Assembly: GCA_018242485.1 (NCBI GenBank)
Contig: JAFEBV010000041.1
Span: forward strand, 62,001 to 126,000
Origin: Pseudomonadota bacterium
Lineage (GTDB): Bacteria; Pseudomonadota; Gammaproteobacteria; Xanthomonadales; Xanthomonadaceae
Length of the DNA: 64,000 nucleotides
Direction: 5' to 3'
Shown: piece after piece, positions 25,378-34,924 of the stretch
Position numbering within the stretch: position 1 is the first letter of the stretch
How the letters are laid out: each line of letters opens with the position of its first letter
Notes under the pieces: generated by a model
Databases searched by the model: none
What the model saw: only the letters and a program-made list of their open reading frames with translations
Told to the model about the DNA's origin: nothing
Made by a program: the position numbers and the translations under genes

Positions 25378-27291
25378 TCATGCGTCCTGAAAGAATGCCC
25401 GCACGTCGGCCATCTCGCGCGTTCGCGGCAGCGGCGGCAGCGAATCGAGGAAGCTGCGCCCATAGGATTTGGACAGCAGGCGCGGATCGCACAGCACCAG
25501 CACGCCGCGGTCGGCGAAGCTGCGGATCAGGCGGCCGGCGCCTTGCTTGAGGGCGATCACCGCGCTGGGCAGTTGTTCGTCGCGGAAGGGATTGCCGCCG
25601 CCGCGGCGCACCGCTTCCAGTCGCGCTTCCAGCACCGGATCGTCGGGCGCGGCGAACGGCAGGCGGTCGATGGCGACCACGCTCAGCGCATCGCCGATCA
25701 CGTCCACGCCTTCCCAGAAACTCGCCGCGCCCAGCAGCACGCCGTTGCCGGAGGCGCGGAAGCGTTCCAGCAGCACATGCCGCGGCGCGGTGCCCTGCAC
25801 GAACAGCGGCCACGGATCGGCGGCCAGCGCCTGCGCGGCATCGCGCAGCGCGCGGTGCGAGGTGAACAGCAGGAAGGCGCGGCCGTTGGATGCGTGCAGC
25901 ACCGGGCGCAGCGCATCGAGCAGCGCGCGTCCGTAGTCGCGCTGATTCGGTTCGGGCAGACCGCGCGGCAGGTAGCACAGCGCCTGCGTCTGCCAGTCGA
26001 AGGGTGATGCTTGCAGCAACGTCGTCGGTTCGATCAGGCCGAGGCGATGGGCGATGTGCTCGAAGCGCCCGTCCACCGCCAGCGTGGCCGAGGTGAACAC
26101 CCACGCGGCGTGGCTGGCGTCGCGGAACGCACGTAGCGGCGCGGACACGTCCAGCGGCGTGCGTTGCAGGATGAAGCCGCGCGGCGTGGTTTCGTACCAG
26201 CGCACCTGTTCGTCGTCGCCGGCGCGCCAGCGTCGCAGGCGCTCGCCCTGCATCTGCGCGCGCGCATGCGCGGCGGCGAAGCCGGGCGAAGCCTCCTGCA
26301 CGCCATCCAGCGCCGCGGTGAGATCGGCGATGGCCTGATCGAGCCCGTCCAGCGCCTCGACCGCTTCGGGCACGGCCAGCATCCGCGCCTGCGCGCCGCG
26401 CGCGGGCAGCGATTCCAGCGCCAGCCGCAGCACGCGCAGGGCGTGTTCGAGCGCGCGCACCGGCGCTTGCAAGCTGGCCAGCGCGGCGGGGGTGTCCTTG
26501 CATTCGAGCAGTGCGTCGCGGGCGAGATCGTTCAACTGCCGCGCACCCACCGCCTCGCCGAAGAACTGCCCGGCCAGTTCCGGCAACTGGTGGGCCTCGT
26601 CGAGCACGAAGGCCTGCGCACCGGGCAGGATCTCGCCGAAGCCTTCCTGCTTGATCGCCAGATCCGCCAGCAACAGATGATGGTTGACTACCACGAGGTC
26701 GGCGGCCTGCGCCTGCGCGCGTGCCTTCACCACGAAGCACTCGCTCCACAGCGGGCATTCGCTGCCCAGACAGTTCTCCGTGGTGGAAGTGACCTGCGGC
26801 CAGATCGGGCTGTCTTCGGGCAGATCGGACAACTCGGCCAGATCGCCGCTGCGGGTGCGTTTCGACCAAGCCAGCGCGCGGGTGAATTGCGCCGCGATGT
26901 CGCGCGACGCGAATTTCGCATCCCCCTGCGCCTGCTGCATCCGGTACAGGCACAGGTAGTTCGCGCGGCCCTTCAGCAAGGCGCTGCGGATGCCCACGCC
27001 CAGCGCCTGCCGCACGCGCGGCAGGTCGCGGTGATAGAGCTGATCCTGCAGGGCGCGGGTGCCGGTGGAGACGATCACCCGCATCCCCGACAGCAGTGCC
27101 GGCACGAGGTAGGCGTAGGTCTTGCCGGTGCCGGTGCCGGCCTCGGCGACGAGTTCCGCGCGCTGTTCGAACGCGGCGGCGATGGCTTCGCTCAGCCGTG
27201 CCTGCGCGGCACGCGGCGCATAGCCTTCCAGGCGTTGCGCCAGCGGGCCGTCGGCAGCCAATGCGGAAGCCGTGTCGTCGGCGAGGGTCAT
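25378..27291 (-). CDS. yoaA: DinG/YoaA-family ATP-dependent DNA helicase
   Basis: A 637-residue superfamily 2 helicase of the XPD/Rad3 type. Walker A is EAGTGTGKT (about residues 50-58). Four cysteines that would hold an Fe-S cluster are in NYLCLYR and ENCLGSECPLWSEC, DEAH is in AFVLDEAHQLPE, and GAASFWEGVDVIGD plus QGAGRLIRS are motifs V and VI. YoaA/DinG unwind damaged or R-loop DNA. ATG 27291 leaves a 19-base gap from the lipoprotein gene; ATG 27336 would overlap it by 26 bases, so I prefer the shorter form. The yoaA-tsaB neighbourhood matches that in E. coli. Confidence 0.9.
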   Translation of the reverse strand: MTLADDTASALAADGPLAQRLEGYAPRAAQARLSEAIAAAFEQRAELVAEAGTGTGKTYAYLVPALLSGMRVIVSTGTRALQDQLYHRDLPRVRQALGVGIRSALLKGRANYLCLYRMQQAQGDAKFASRDIAAQFTRALAWSKRTRSGDLAELSDLPEDSPIWPQVTSTTENCLGSECPLWSECFVVKARAQAQAADLVVVNHHLLLADLAIKQEGFGEILPGAQAFVLDEAHQLPELAGQFFGEAVGARQLNDLARDALLECKDTPAALASLQAPVRALEHALRVLRLALESLPARGAQARMLAVPEAVEALDGLDQAIADLTAALDGVQEASPGFAAAHARAQMQGERLRRWRAGDDEQVRWYETTPRGFILQRTPLDVSAPLRAFRDASHAAWVFTSATLAVDGRFEHIAHRLGLIEPTTLLQASPFDWQTQALCYLPRGLPEPNQRDYGRALLDALRPVLHASNGRAFLLFTSHRALRDAAQALAADPWPLFVQGTAPRHVLLERFRASGNGVLLGAASFWEGVDVIGDALSVVAIDRLPFAAPDDPVLEARLEAVRRGGGNPFRDEQLPSAVIALKQGAGRLIRSFADRGVLVLCDPRLLSKSYGRSFLDSLPPLPRTREMADVRAFFQDA

Positions 27292-27310
27292 GGGGCGTCC
27301 CGCATCCGCG

Positions 27311-27889
27311 TCAATACCGCGGCGGTGGTTCGACATTGCAGGCCTTCACTGCATCGGCGGCATGCCCGGCGGCCTGCAGGTCGGAGTGCGCGAGGGCTAC
27401 GAAGCGCAGCGTCGCCCAGTTGCGCCGGCACAGCGAGCCGACCTTCGGGCCGCGATCGTACGATTGCCGGGCCAGCGATCCGGCGTCGGTCCAGTCGTGG
27501 CGGTACAGCGCGTATTCGGCCGCCTGCTGCATCAGCACCGGATCGCCGGGACGGATTTTCAGCGCATGCGCGATGGCCTTCTCGGCGCCGGCGAAATCGC
27601 CATGGGTTTCCAGCGCGCTCGCTTTATCCTGCAAATCGGCAATCGCCGGATCGCGCAGCGGTGCCACTTCCAGTGCCTGCGAGTTGGGGTCGGCACCGAT
27701 GTAGCGCACCTGCGCGAGCATCACCGGTGGCGCTGGAAGCTGCGGCTTGACCGGGCGCGTCGAGGCGACCTGAGTCAAGTCGGGCGCGCAGGCGGCGAGC
27801 AGCAGCGCCAAGGGCAGCGCCAGCGCCCCCAGATGCGCGCGAGCGATCCTGCAATGGGGGTCTGCGATGGATGGATTGGGCGAAATCAT
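27311..27889 (-). CDS. TPR-containing lipoprotein
   Basis: A 192-residue exported protein. A lipobox LLAAC follows an N-terminal hydrophobic stretch (about residues 20-34). Residues about 95-165 hold helical repeats of TPR type (ALETHGDFAGAEKAIAHALKIRPGDPVLMQQAAEYALYRHDW). The start ATG 27889 overlaps the mrcB stop by 4 bases, so it is translationally coupled to PBP1b. That arrangement suggests a small envelope partner of the synthase, in the manner of LpoB, but the sequence is not LpoB-like and this is inference. The gene is followed by the helicase gene. Confidence 0.82.
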   Translation of the reverse strand: MISPNPSIADPHCRIARAHLGALALPLALLLAACAPDLTQVASTRPVKPQLPAPPVMLAQVRYIGADPNSQALEVAPLRDPAIADLQDKASALETHGDFAGAEKAIAHALKIRPGDPVLMQQAAEYALYRHDWTDAGSLARQSYDRGPKVGSLCRRNWATLRFVALAHSDLQAAGHAADAVKACNVEPPPRY

Positions 27890-30402
27890 GGTGTGCCGGA
27901 ATCGGAAGATGAGGGTTCGGCGGGAGGTTGTGCCGACAGCGCTGGCGTGGAGGGCGACGCGGCGTTGCCGGACGCTTCCGGCGCAACCGGCGCACCGTTC
28001 GCGTCGGGCGATGCCGGTGCCAGCCCCTGCGGCAATGGCGCGCCGGTGTCCGGATCGACCGCGTCGGCGCTGGGCACGCGGATCCAGCCGCTGGTGTCGC
28101 CGGGATTCGCGGCCACGTCGCAACTGGCCGACGGCGGTGGCGCGAAGCCCTTGACGAAGGCGAAGCGGCGCACGCCCGGGCAACTTTGATCGACACTGGC
28201 ATACGCCACCGGGCTCACCCACGCCCATTCCAGGCCATCGTCGGACACCTTCAGCGGCGCGCTCGGCAGGCGCTTGAACAGCCCCGCCCACACGCGCAGC
28301 GCGCCGGTCGCACCGAACAATCCGGTCTCCTTGTTCTGGTCGTTGCCAACCCACACCACCGCAAGATGGCTGCCGGTGAAGCCGGCGAACCAACTGTCGC
28401 GACTGTCGTTGCTGGTGCCGGTCTTGCCGGCCGATTGCAGGAAGGCCAGCCCGTCGCGTTGCAGCGCGCCGGCGGTGCCGGAGATCGTCACCTGCTGCAT
28501 CGCCAGCGTCGCCAGCCGCGCGGCCAGCGCATCGCCGGCCTGCGCCGCGGTGGGCGGATGGTCGTAGCGTTTGACCAGCGCGCCGCGCGCATCGAGCACG
28601 CCGCGCACCGCGTGCAGCGGCTGCACCTGCCCGCCGGAGGCGAGGAACTGGTAGAGCTGGGCGATGGTGTACGGTGTCTGGTCGGTCGCGCCCAGCAGCA
28701 GCGAGGGATTGGTTCCCGCGTCGATCCCGGCCAATGCCTTGAGCAGCTTGCTCAGGCGCTCGACCTGCACGTCCATGCCCACGCGCACGGCGACGTGGTT
28801 GTACGACTGCGCCAGCGCATCCACCAGCCGCACCATGCCGTGGTCGCGGTGGTCGTCGTTGTCCGGCGACCAGGTGCGGCCATTGCCCAGCGCGACGGTC
28901 ACGTCGGCATCGTCGATGGGCGTTGCCAGCGAATACTTGTCCGGCTGCGCCAGCGCCAGCAGGTAGATGAAGGGCTTGAGCAGCGAACCGACCGGGCGCT
29001 GCGCATCCAGCGCGCGATCGAAACCCAGCGCGGTCGCGTCGCGGCTGCCGACCACGGCGAGCACGTCGCCGTCGTGCACGTCGGTGACCACCGCGCCGCC
29101 TTCCAGATCCGGGCCTTTCTTGCGCTGGATGCGGTCGAGGGTTTCGCTCAGCGCGGTTTCGGCGTCGATCTGCGCGGCCGGATCGAGCGTGGTGTGGATC
29201 ACCATCCCCGCGCCCTTGATGCTGTCGGCCGGGTAGTCGGTCTGCAACTGCCGGCGCACCAGATCGACCAAGGCCGGATAGCGATTGGTGACGATGCCCG
29301 CCTTCGGGGTCACGTCCAGCGGCGTCTTCTTCAACTGCTCGGCTTCATCCTGCTTGATCAAGCCGGTCTCGGCGAACTGGTCGAGCACCACCGCGCGGCG
29401 TTGCAGGGCGCGGTCGGGAAAGCGGCGCGGATCGTACAGCGAGGGGCCCTTGATCAAACCGATCAGCAAGGCGATGTCCTGCGTGGACAGTTCGTTCAAC
29501 GGTCGCGCGAACCAGAACTTCGAGGCCGCGGCGACGCCGTGGATCGACTGGTTGCCCATCTGCCCGAGATAGACCTCGTTGAGATAGGCCTCAAGGATGG
29601 TCTGCTTGTCGAAGCGCGACTCGATGATGATCGCGTACAGCGCTTCCTTGAGCTTGCGGTCGATGCTGCGCTCGTTGGACAGGAACAGGTTGCGCACGAG
29701 TTGCTGGGTGAGCGTGCTGGCGCCTTGTTTGGCGCCGCCCTCGCGCGCATCGATCCACACCGCGCGGGCGATGCCCAGCACGTCCACGCCGTGGTGGGTC
29801 TTGAACTTGCGATCCTCCACTGCTTGCAGGCCGGCCACCAGCAGCGGCGGCACGTCGGCGCCGTGCACCAGTTCGCGTTCCTCCTGCGTGGAACCGTACA
29901 GCGCGGCGATGCGCGCCGGGTCGAGGGTCGCCGAGGCCAGCGTCGCGCCATTGGCATCGCGCAGCGCGGCGACCGCGCCGCCGGCCAGTTGCACCCGCAC
30001 CTGCACCGGCGGCACCGGCGCGGCCACGTCGGTGAAACCGCGACTGGAAATGACGAAGGCATCGCCCTGCCGCGCATAAGTGCCCGGCACGCTGCCAACG
30101 CCGTCGTTGCGGTACTGCGCCGCGCCCAGTTCCAGTTGCAGGGTTGCCGCGTCCATCGGCAGACCGACCGCAAGTTGCAGCGGCCGCGCATACACCGTGG
30201 TCGGCACCTGCCATTGCAACTGCCCGAACTGCTCGCGCACCTTGCCGTCGAGCACCCACACATAGGGGATGCCCAAGCCGAGCAACAAACCCAACCCCAG
30301 CAGGCCGGGGTACAGGATCCAGCGCCACCAGCGGCGGCGCGGCGCCGCGTCTTCGTCGTCCTCGTCCTCGTCCTCGTCGATCTCGTCGTGCCTGCGCCGC
30401 AT
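27886..30402 (-). CDS. mrcB: Penicillin-binding protein 1B, bifunctional peptidoglycan synthase
   Basis: An 838-residue class A PBP. A short acidic cytoplasmic tail (DEDEDEDDED) precedes one membrane helix (about residues 28-50), then a UB2H-type region. The GT51 glycosyltransferase domain has its catalytic Glu in AVEDRKFKTHHG (E196). The transpeptidase has Ser473 in RPVGSLLKPF (SxxK), SYNH (SxN) and KSAGKTGTSND (KTG). A Pro/Ala/Ser-rich tail ends the protein. CGGAG 6 bases before ATG 30402 sets the start. It polymerises and cross-links peptidoglycan at the inner membrane. It heads an operon with the TPR lipoprotein. Confidence 0.95.
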   Translation of the reverse strand: MRRRHDEIDEDEDEDDEDAAPRRRWWRWILYPGLLGLGLLLGLGIPYVWVLDGKVREQFGQLQWQVPTTVYARPLQLAVGLPMDAATLQLELGAAQYRNDGVGSVPGTYARQGDAFVISSRGFTDVAAPVPPVQVRVQLAGGAVAALRDANGATLASATLDPARIAALYGSTQEERELVHGADVPPLLVAGLQAVEDRKFKTHHGVDVLGIARAVWIDAREGGAKQGASTLTQQLVRNLFLSNERSIDRKLKEALYAIIIESRFDKQTILEAYLNEVYLGQMGNQSIHGVAAASKFWFARPLNELSTQDIALLIGLIKGPSLYDPRRFPDRALQRRAVVLDQFAETGLIKQDEAEQLKKTPLDVTPKAGIVTNRYPALVDLVRRQLQTDYPADSIKGAGMVIHTTLDPAAQIDAETALSETLDRIQRKKGPDLEGGAVVTDVHDGDVLAVVGSRDATALGFDRALDAQRPVGSLLKPFIYLLALAQPDKYSLATPIDDADVTVALGNGRTWSPDNDDHRDHGMVRLVDALAQSYNHVAVRVGMDVQVERLSKLLKALAGIDAGTNPSLLLGATDQTPYTIAQLYQFLASGGQVQPLHAVRGVLDARGALVKRYDHPPTAAQAGDALAARLATLAMQQVTISGTAGALQRDGLAFLQSAGKTGTSNDSRDSWFAGFTGSHLAVVWVGNDQNKETGLFGATGALRVWAGLFKRLPSAPLKVSDDGLEWAWVSPVAYASVDQSCPGVRRFAFVKGFAPPPSASCDVAANPGDTSGWIRVPSADAVDPDTGAPLPQGLAPASPDANGAPVAPEASGNAASPSTPALSAQPPAEPSSSDSGTP

Positions 30403-30599
30403 GGAAACTCCGTTTTCGTGGCTGAAAGTCTAACCCGTCGGCGGCATCGGCCACGATGACCGTGCGCGCCCATCCATCCCGCAACCGCCGCCCTGTCGCG
30501 CGCCGCGGGCTGGCGGTAGCCTAGGCGGCCAGCCACCGCACCGCTCACTGACTTGATCCGGGGGCGGATGAGGGCACCGACTTGGAGAGTTACGGACAC

Positions 30600-30647
30600 A
30601 TTTGCCCCTCACCCCTACCCCTCTCCCGATGGGAGAGGGGCTCAGCT
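30600..30647. repeat. Palindromic repeat before the glycosyltransferase gene
   Basis: CCCCTCACCCCTACCCCTCTCCC-GAT-GGGAGAGGGG, the same form as at 6064 in the other orientation. Confidence 0.8.
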
Positions 30648-30662
30648 TGCTGAACTTTACCC

Positions 30663-32807
30663 ATGCCCGACCCGCCATCCCGCCGTCCGTTGCCGATGAC
30701 AGACCTCCTCGCGCGGCTGGAGTTCGCCTTCCGGCGCGCACGCGGCGTGCTCGATCGCACCGGGGCCAGCGTGCAACGGCGTGGCCTGCGGCAGACCGTG
30801 GCGCGCGCCCTGCTGGAACTGCGCCCGCGCCGCGGTGCGCCGGCGTTGCGGCTGGCGATCCCCGCCGACCGGCCGTTCCGACCTTGCGCGGTGCCCTGTG
30901 CCGACGCGCCGCTGGCGAGCATCGTCATCCCCGTTCATAACCACTTCACGCACACCCTGGCCTGCCTGCGCGCGATCGACGCCGGCGGCGATGTCACGCC
31001 CTTCGAGATCATCCTCGTCGATGATGCTTCCAGCGACGAAACCGCGTTGCGCGTGCGCGGCATCGAGGGCCTGCGCGTGGTCACCCTGCCGAGCAATCAG
31101 GGTTTCATCGCCGCCTGCAACGCCGGCGCGAAACTCGCGCGCGGGGATTATCTGGTCTTCCTCAACAACGACACCGCCGTGCAGCCGGGCTGGCTGGATG
31201 CGCTGATCGGCACCTTCGCCGAACATCCCAGCGCCGGGCTGGTGGGGGCGAAGCTGGTCTATCCCGATGGCCGCCTGCAGGAAGCCGGCGCGATCGTGTT
31301 CAACGACGGCAGCGCGTGGAATGCCGGGCGCTTCGAGGATCCGCGCGCGCCGGCGTGGAACTTCGTGCGCGAAGTGGATTACTGCTCTGGCGCGGCGCTC
31401 GCCATCCCGCGCGAGTTGTTCGAGCAGCTCGAAGGCTTCGATCCACACTACGCGCCGGCCTATTACGAGGACACCGATCTGGCGATGCGGGTGCGCGCCT
31501 TCGGCCTGCGCGTGCTCTACCAGCCGGCGTCCGTGGTGGTGCATCACGAGGGCGTCAGCTCGGGCACCGACGTGGCGCTGGGTGCCAAGGCGTACCAGCG
31601 GGTGAACTGGCGCAAGTTCACCACCCGCTGGAAGCAGACGCTGGACAGCCATCCGCCGCCCGGCACCGACATCCGCATCGCCTGCGAGCACCGCGCTCGC
31701 CACCGCGTACTGGTGATCGACGCCTGCATGCCGCGACCGGATCACGATTCGGGCTCGTTGCGCATGCTCCACCTGCTCACCCTGCTGCGCGAGGAAGGCT
31801 GCGCGGTGAGTTTTTTCGCCGACAACCGCGACGACGATGGCGCCTACGGCGAGGCGCTGCGGCAACTCGGCGTGCAGGTGTGGTGCAAACCGTGGCTGGG
31901 CAATCCCGGTGGCTGGTTCAAGCGCCACGGCAAGTTGTTCGACCTCATCATCGCCAGCCGCCACGAGATCGCCGCCGCCTATCTGCGATTGGCACGACGA
32001 CATGCACCACAGGCGCGCTTCGTGTTCGACAGCGTGGACCTGCACTTCCTGCGCGAGCAGCGCGAGGCCGCGTTGGCCGGCAGCGCGTCGCTGGCGCGCA
32101 AGGCCGCGCGCACCCGCGAGCGCGAGCTGAAGATGGTGCGCCGCGCCGACCTGTGCTGGGTGGTTAGCGCGTTCGAGCGCGAACTGTTGCAACGCGAGCT
32201 GCCGGGCGCGCGCGTCGAGGTGCTCTCCAACCTGCACCGCGTGCGCGCCGAACGCGCCGGTTTCGAGGCGCGCCGCGATCTGCTGTTCGTCGGCAGCTAC
32301 CGGCATCCGCCGAATGTCGACGCGGCGATGTGGATGGCACGCGAAGTTTTCCCGTTGATCCGCGCGCAGCAACCGCAGATCGTCCTGCACCTCGTCGGCC
32401 CGTGGCCGTCGCCGGAGGTGCTCGCGCTCGACAATCTGCCCGGCGTGCGCGTGCACGGCCACGTCGCCGATCTGGATGCGTTCATGGACGGCTGCCGCGT
32501 CGGCCTGGCGCCGCTGCGCTACGGCGCCGGTGTGAAGGGCAAGATCAACCTGAGCATGGCCCATGGCCAGCCGGTGGTGGCCACCCCCGCTGCGGTCGAA
32601 GGCATGCACCTGCGCGATGGCGAGGATGTGCTGGTCGTCGCAGACGCCGCAGCATTCGCCGCCGCCGTACTGCGTCTGCACGAGGATCGTGACCTTTGGG
32701 AGACACTGGCGACCAATGGCGTCGCCAATGTCGAACGGCATTTTTCCTTCGCCGCCGCGCGCGCGGTGTTGCAAGGCATTCTTGCGTCACGAGGAGAAGT
32801 GGAGTAG
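30663..32807 (+). CDS. Two-domain glycosyltransferase (GT2 joined to GT4)
   Basis: A 714-residue cytosolic protein. Residues about 85-310 are a GT2 (GT-A fold) domain: SIVIPVHNHFTHTLACLRAI, the metal-binding region in ILVDDASSDET, LNNDTAVQPGWLDAL, and the late YYEDTDLAMRVRAFG block. Residues about 345-700 are a GT4-like (GT-B) domain with FVGSYRHPPNVDAA, LHLVGPWPSPEV and LAPLRYGAGVKGKINLSMAHGQPVVAT. Such pairs usually add successive sugars to surface polysaccharides or O-antigen. ATG 30663 or ATG 30696 (MTDLLARLE) could be used. No other polysaccharide gene is adjacent, so the product is unknown. Confidence 0.88.
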   Translation: MPDPPSRRPLPMTDLLARLEFAFRRARGVLDRTGASVQRRGLRQTVARALLELRPRRGAPALRLAIPADRPFRPCAVPCADAPLASIVIPVHNHFTHTLACLRAIDAGGDVTPFEIILVDDASSDETALRVRGIEGLRVVTLPSNQGFIAACNAGAKLARGDYLVFLNNDTAVQPGWLDALIGTFAEHPSAGLVGAKLVYPDGRLQEAGAIVFNDGSAWNAGRFEDPRAPAWNFVREVDYCSGAALAIPRELFEQLEGFDPHYAPAYYEDTDLAMRVRAFGLRVLYQPASVVVHHEGVSSGTDVALGAKAYQRVNWRKFTTRWKQTLDSHPPPGTDIRIACEHRARHRVLVIDACMPRPDHDSGSLRMLHLLTLLREEGCAVSFFADNRDDDGAYGEALRQLGVQVWCKPWLGNPGGWFKRHGKLFDLIIASRHEIAAAYLRLARRHAPQARFVFDSVDLHFLREQREAALAGSASLARKAARTRERELKMVRRADLCWVVSAFERELLQRELPGARVEVLSNLHRVRAERAGFEARRDLLFVGSYRHPPNVDAAMWMAREVFPLIRAQQPQIVLHLVGPWPSPEVLALDNLPGVRVHGHVADLDAFMDGCRVGLAPLRYGAGVKGKINLSMAHGQPVVATPAAVEGMHLRDGEDVLVVADAAAFAAAVLRLHEDRDLWETLATNGVANVERHFSFAAARAVLQGILASRGEVE

Positions 32808-32895
32808 GCCGCAGTGTGATTCGTTTTACGTTGCGTCCACGGATCCTCGCAACGACGACCATCGCCCAAGCGTGCACATCGCGAAAGGTTCATCC

Positions 32896-33366
32896 TCATG
32901 CTTCTGCGACGCGGTCGGCATCGGCAGGCGCAGCCAGCCAGCGTTCGAGGATGATCGCGGCGGCCACCGCGTCGAGATTTTTCGCCTCGCCACGGCGACG
33001 CGCACCAGCCGCGCGACCCTGCGCGAAGCGCGCGGCGGCGTCGAGCGAGCTCATGCGTTCGTCCACCATCCACACCGGCAAGCCGTAGCGGTGCGCGGCC
33101 TCGCGAGCGAAACGCTGCGCGCGCTGACGGGACGGTTGGGTGAAGTCGGCGCTGCGTCCATCGTCGCCGAGGCTGCGCGGATCGCCGACGACCAGCGCCT
33201 CTGGCCGCCATTCCCGCAGCAGACGATCCACCGCGGCCCAGTCGGCGACCTCATCGCGCATATCCACCACCGCGATATCGCGCGCGGTGCCGGAGAATCC
33301 ATTGCCGACCGCCACGCCGATGCGTTTGGCACCGACGTCGAAGCCCAGCGCCGTGGCTACCGTCAT
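32896..33366 (-). CDS. ruvX: RuvX/YqgF-family nuclease-fold protein
   Basis: A 156-residue RNase H-like protein called a putative pre-16S rRNA nuclease or Holliday junction resolvase. Conserved acidic positions are in LGFDVGAKRIGVAVG (first Asp), VVGDPRS, MVDERMSS (Glu) and NLDAVAAAIILERWL (last Asp). ATG 33366 overlaps the yqgE stop by 4 bases; the pair yqgE-ruvX is a conserved operon. It converges on the glycosyltransferase gene. Confidence 0.93.
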   Translation of the reverse strand: MTVATALGFDVGAKRIGVAVGNGFSGTARDIAVVDMRDEVADWAAVDRLLREWRPEALVVGDPRSLGDDGRSADFTQPSRQRAQRFAREAAHRYGLPVWMVDERMSSLDAAARFAQGRAAGARRRGEAKNLDAVAAAIILERWLAAPADADRVAEA

Positions 33367-33935
33367 GCGTGACCGACGTAGCCGGGGAATTGGCCGAGGT
33401 CGATGCCGAGCCGGCGCGCGGCGGCGAACCAGCGCTGCTCGACCGGCAGATCGAACACGATGGCCTGGTCGGCTGGCACGGTGAGCCAGGCGTTGTCGGC
33501 CAGCTCCTGTTCGAGCTGGCCCGCGCCCCAACTGGCGTAGCCCAGCGCGACGAGATGCCGCTTCGGTCCCTGACCGCGCGCCATCGCCGCGAGGATTTCG
33601 CGCGACGTGGTCACCGCCAGACCGGGAGCGACGCGCATGGTCGATGGCCAATCGTCGCCGCCGTCGTGGAGGACGAATCCACGATCAGGCAACACCGGGC
33701 CGCCGACCATCACGGTATCGTCCGCAATGCCCGGCGCTTCGGGCTCGATCTGCATCTGTTCGAACACCTCGCCCAGCCGGTACTCGGAACGGCGATTGAC
33801 CAGCAGACCCATCGCACCGTGCTCGTTGTGCTCGCACAGCAAGGTCACCCCGCGCGCGAAGTGCGGGTCGTCCATCGCCGGCACGGCGATCAGGAAGTGG
33901 TTGGCCAGAGTGTCGCTGGATGCGATGCGGGGCAT
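33363..33935 (-). CDS. yqgE: YqgE/AlgH-family protein
   Basis: A 190-residue protein of the UPF0301 (YqgE/AlgH) family, seen from LANHFLIAVPAMDDPHFARGVTLLCEHNEHGAMGLLVNR, GGPVLPDRGFVLH and ALGYASWGAGQLEQELADNAWL. AlgH was linked to alginate regulation in Pseudomonas, but its biochemical role is unclear. It is the first gene of a two-gene operon with ruvX. Length is normal. No signal peptide is present, so it is cytosolic. Confidence 0.92.
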   Translation of the reverse strand: MPRIASSDTLANHFLIAVPAMDDPHFARGVTLLCEHNEHGAMGLLVNRRSEYRLGEVFEQMQIEPEAPGIADDTVMVGGPVLPDRGFVLHDGGDDWPSTMRVAPGLAVTTSREILAAMARGQGPKRHLVALGYASWGAGQLEQELADNAWLTVPADQAIVFDLPVEQRWFAAARRLGIDLGQFPGYVGHA

Positions 33936-34060
33936 GCCTCCATTCTAACCGTTCACGGCGCCATCCCCGGCCAGCGACCCCGCGAACGGCAGCCGCTGGC
34001 GGACGGGCGCGTACCCGCCTACGCTAACGCGGTCGGCCATCGTGGCCGACGTGGGGGAAC

Positions 34061-34924
34061 ATGCCGGGAATCCGCGAACGCATCGGCCGTCGATTGGCGC
34101 GCTATCTGGCGGCGCCGATCGATCGCGTGCGCAATCCCACCACCTCGCACCCGAACCTCGTGGCCGCGACCTTGCGCAAGGGCGATGTGCTGCTGGTGGA
34201 CGGCAACAGCCGCTTCTCGGTCGCCATCCGCTACCTCACCCAGTCCACGTGGTCGCATGCAGCGCTGTGCGTGGACGATCTGCGCGGATCGGCGGAAGTA
34301 TCGACACCGCAATTGCTGGAAGCCGACGTGACCCGCGGCGTGCAGGTGGTGCCGCTGGACAAGTACGCGCAAGTCCATACCCGCATTTGTCGCCCGGTTG
34401 GCTTGAGCGCATCGGAGATCGACGCGGTCGTCGCTTTCGCGCGCGCGCAGATGGGCCATCAATACGACATGAAGAACGTGTTCGATCTGATGCGCTACAT
34501 GGTGCGCACGCCGCCGCTGCCGGATCGGATCAAGCGCCGCGCGCTGGCGCTGGGCAGCGGCGATCCGACGCGCGCGATCTGCTCGAGCCTGATCGCACAG
34601 GCGTATCAATCGGTGCATTACCCGATCCTGCCGCAGATCGTGCTCGACGACACCGACGACACCTCGCACAAGCGCCGCGAGTTGCTCTCCATCCGCCATT
34701 ACAGCCTGTTCGCACCGCGCGATTTCGACGTATCGCCGTACTTCCGCATCGTCAAACCGACCATCGAATCGGGCTTCGACCCGCACAAGGTGGCCTGGGC
34801 GATGGGGCAGGAGGAACAGGTGGGCGAAGACACGGCTATGGACGAAACCACCGATGTGGACGCTGCCTCGCCGCGGCAGGAAAATGCCCCCGACAATTCA
34901 ACGCCATCCGGACCTTCCCCATGA
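34061..34924 (+). CDS. YiiX/YebB-like permuted NlpC/P60 cysteine peptidase-fold protein
   Basis: A 287-residue protein of the circularly permuted NlpC/P60 superfamily. The histidine comes first, in QSTWSHAALCVDD (about residue 67), and the likely nucleophile cysteine later, in TRAICSSLIAQAY (about residue 170). LRKGDVLLVDGNSRFSVAIRYLT is the typical entry strand. No signal peptide is evident, so it may act inside the cell or on lipids; permuted members include acyltransferases as well as peptidases. The last 40 residues are acidic and disordered. Its stop overlaps the next gene by 4 bases, tying it to a cyclic-nucleotide-binding membrane protein. Confidence 0.8.
   Translation: MPGIRERIGRRLARYLAAPIDRVRNPTTSHPNLVAATLRKGDVLLVDGNSRFSVAIRYLTQSTWSHAALCVDDLRGSAEVSTPQLLEADVTRGVQVVPLDKYAQVHTRICRPVGLSASEIDAVVAFARAQMGHQYDMKNVFDLMRYMVRTPPLPDRIKRRALALGSGDPTRAICSSLIAQAYQSVHYPILPQIVLDDTDDTSHKRRELLSIRHYSLFAPRDFDVSPYFRIVKPTIESGFDPHKVAWAMGQEEQVGEDTAMDETTDVDAASPRQENAPDNSTPSGPSP

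Noticed and set aside
27928..30459. An 843-codon plus-strand frame opposite mrcB
   Set aside because: Antisense to a gene with all PBP1b catalytic motifs; product is His/Arg/Gln-rich without domains.
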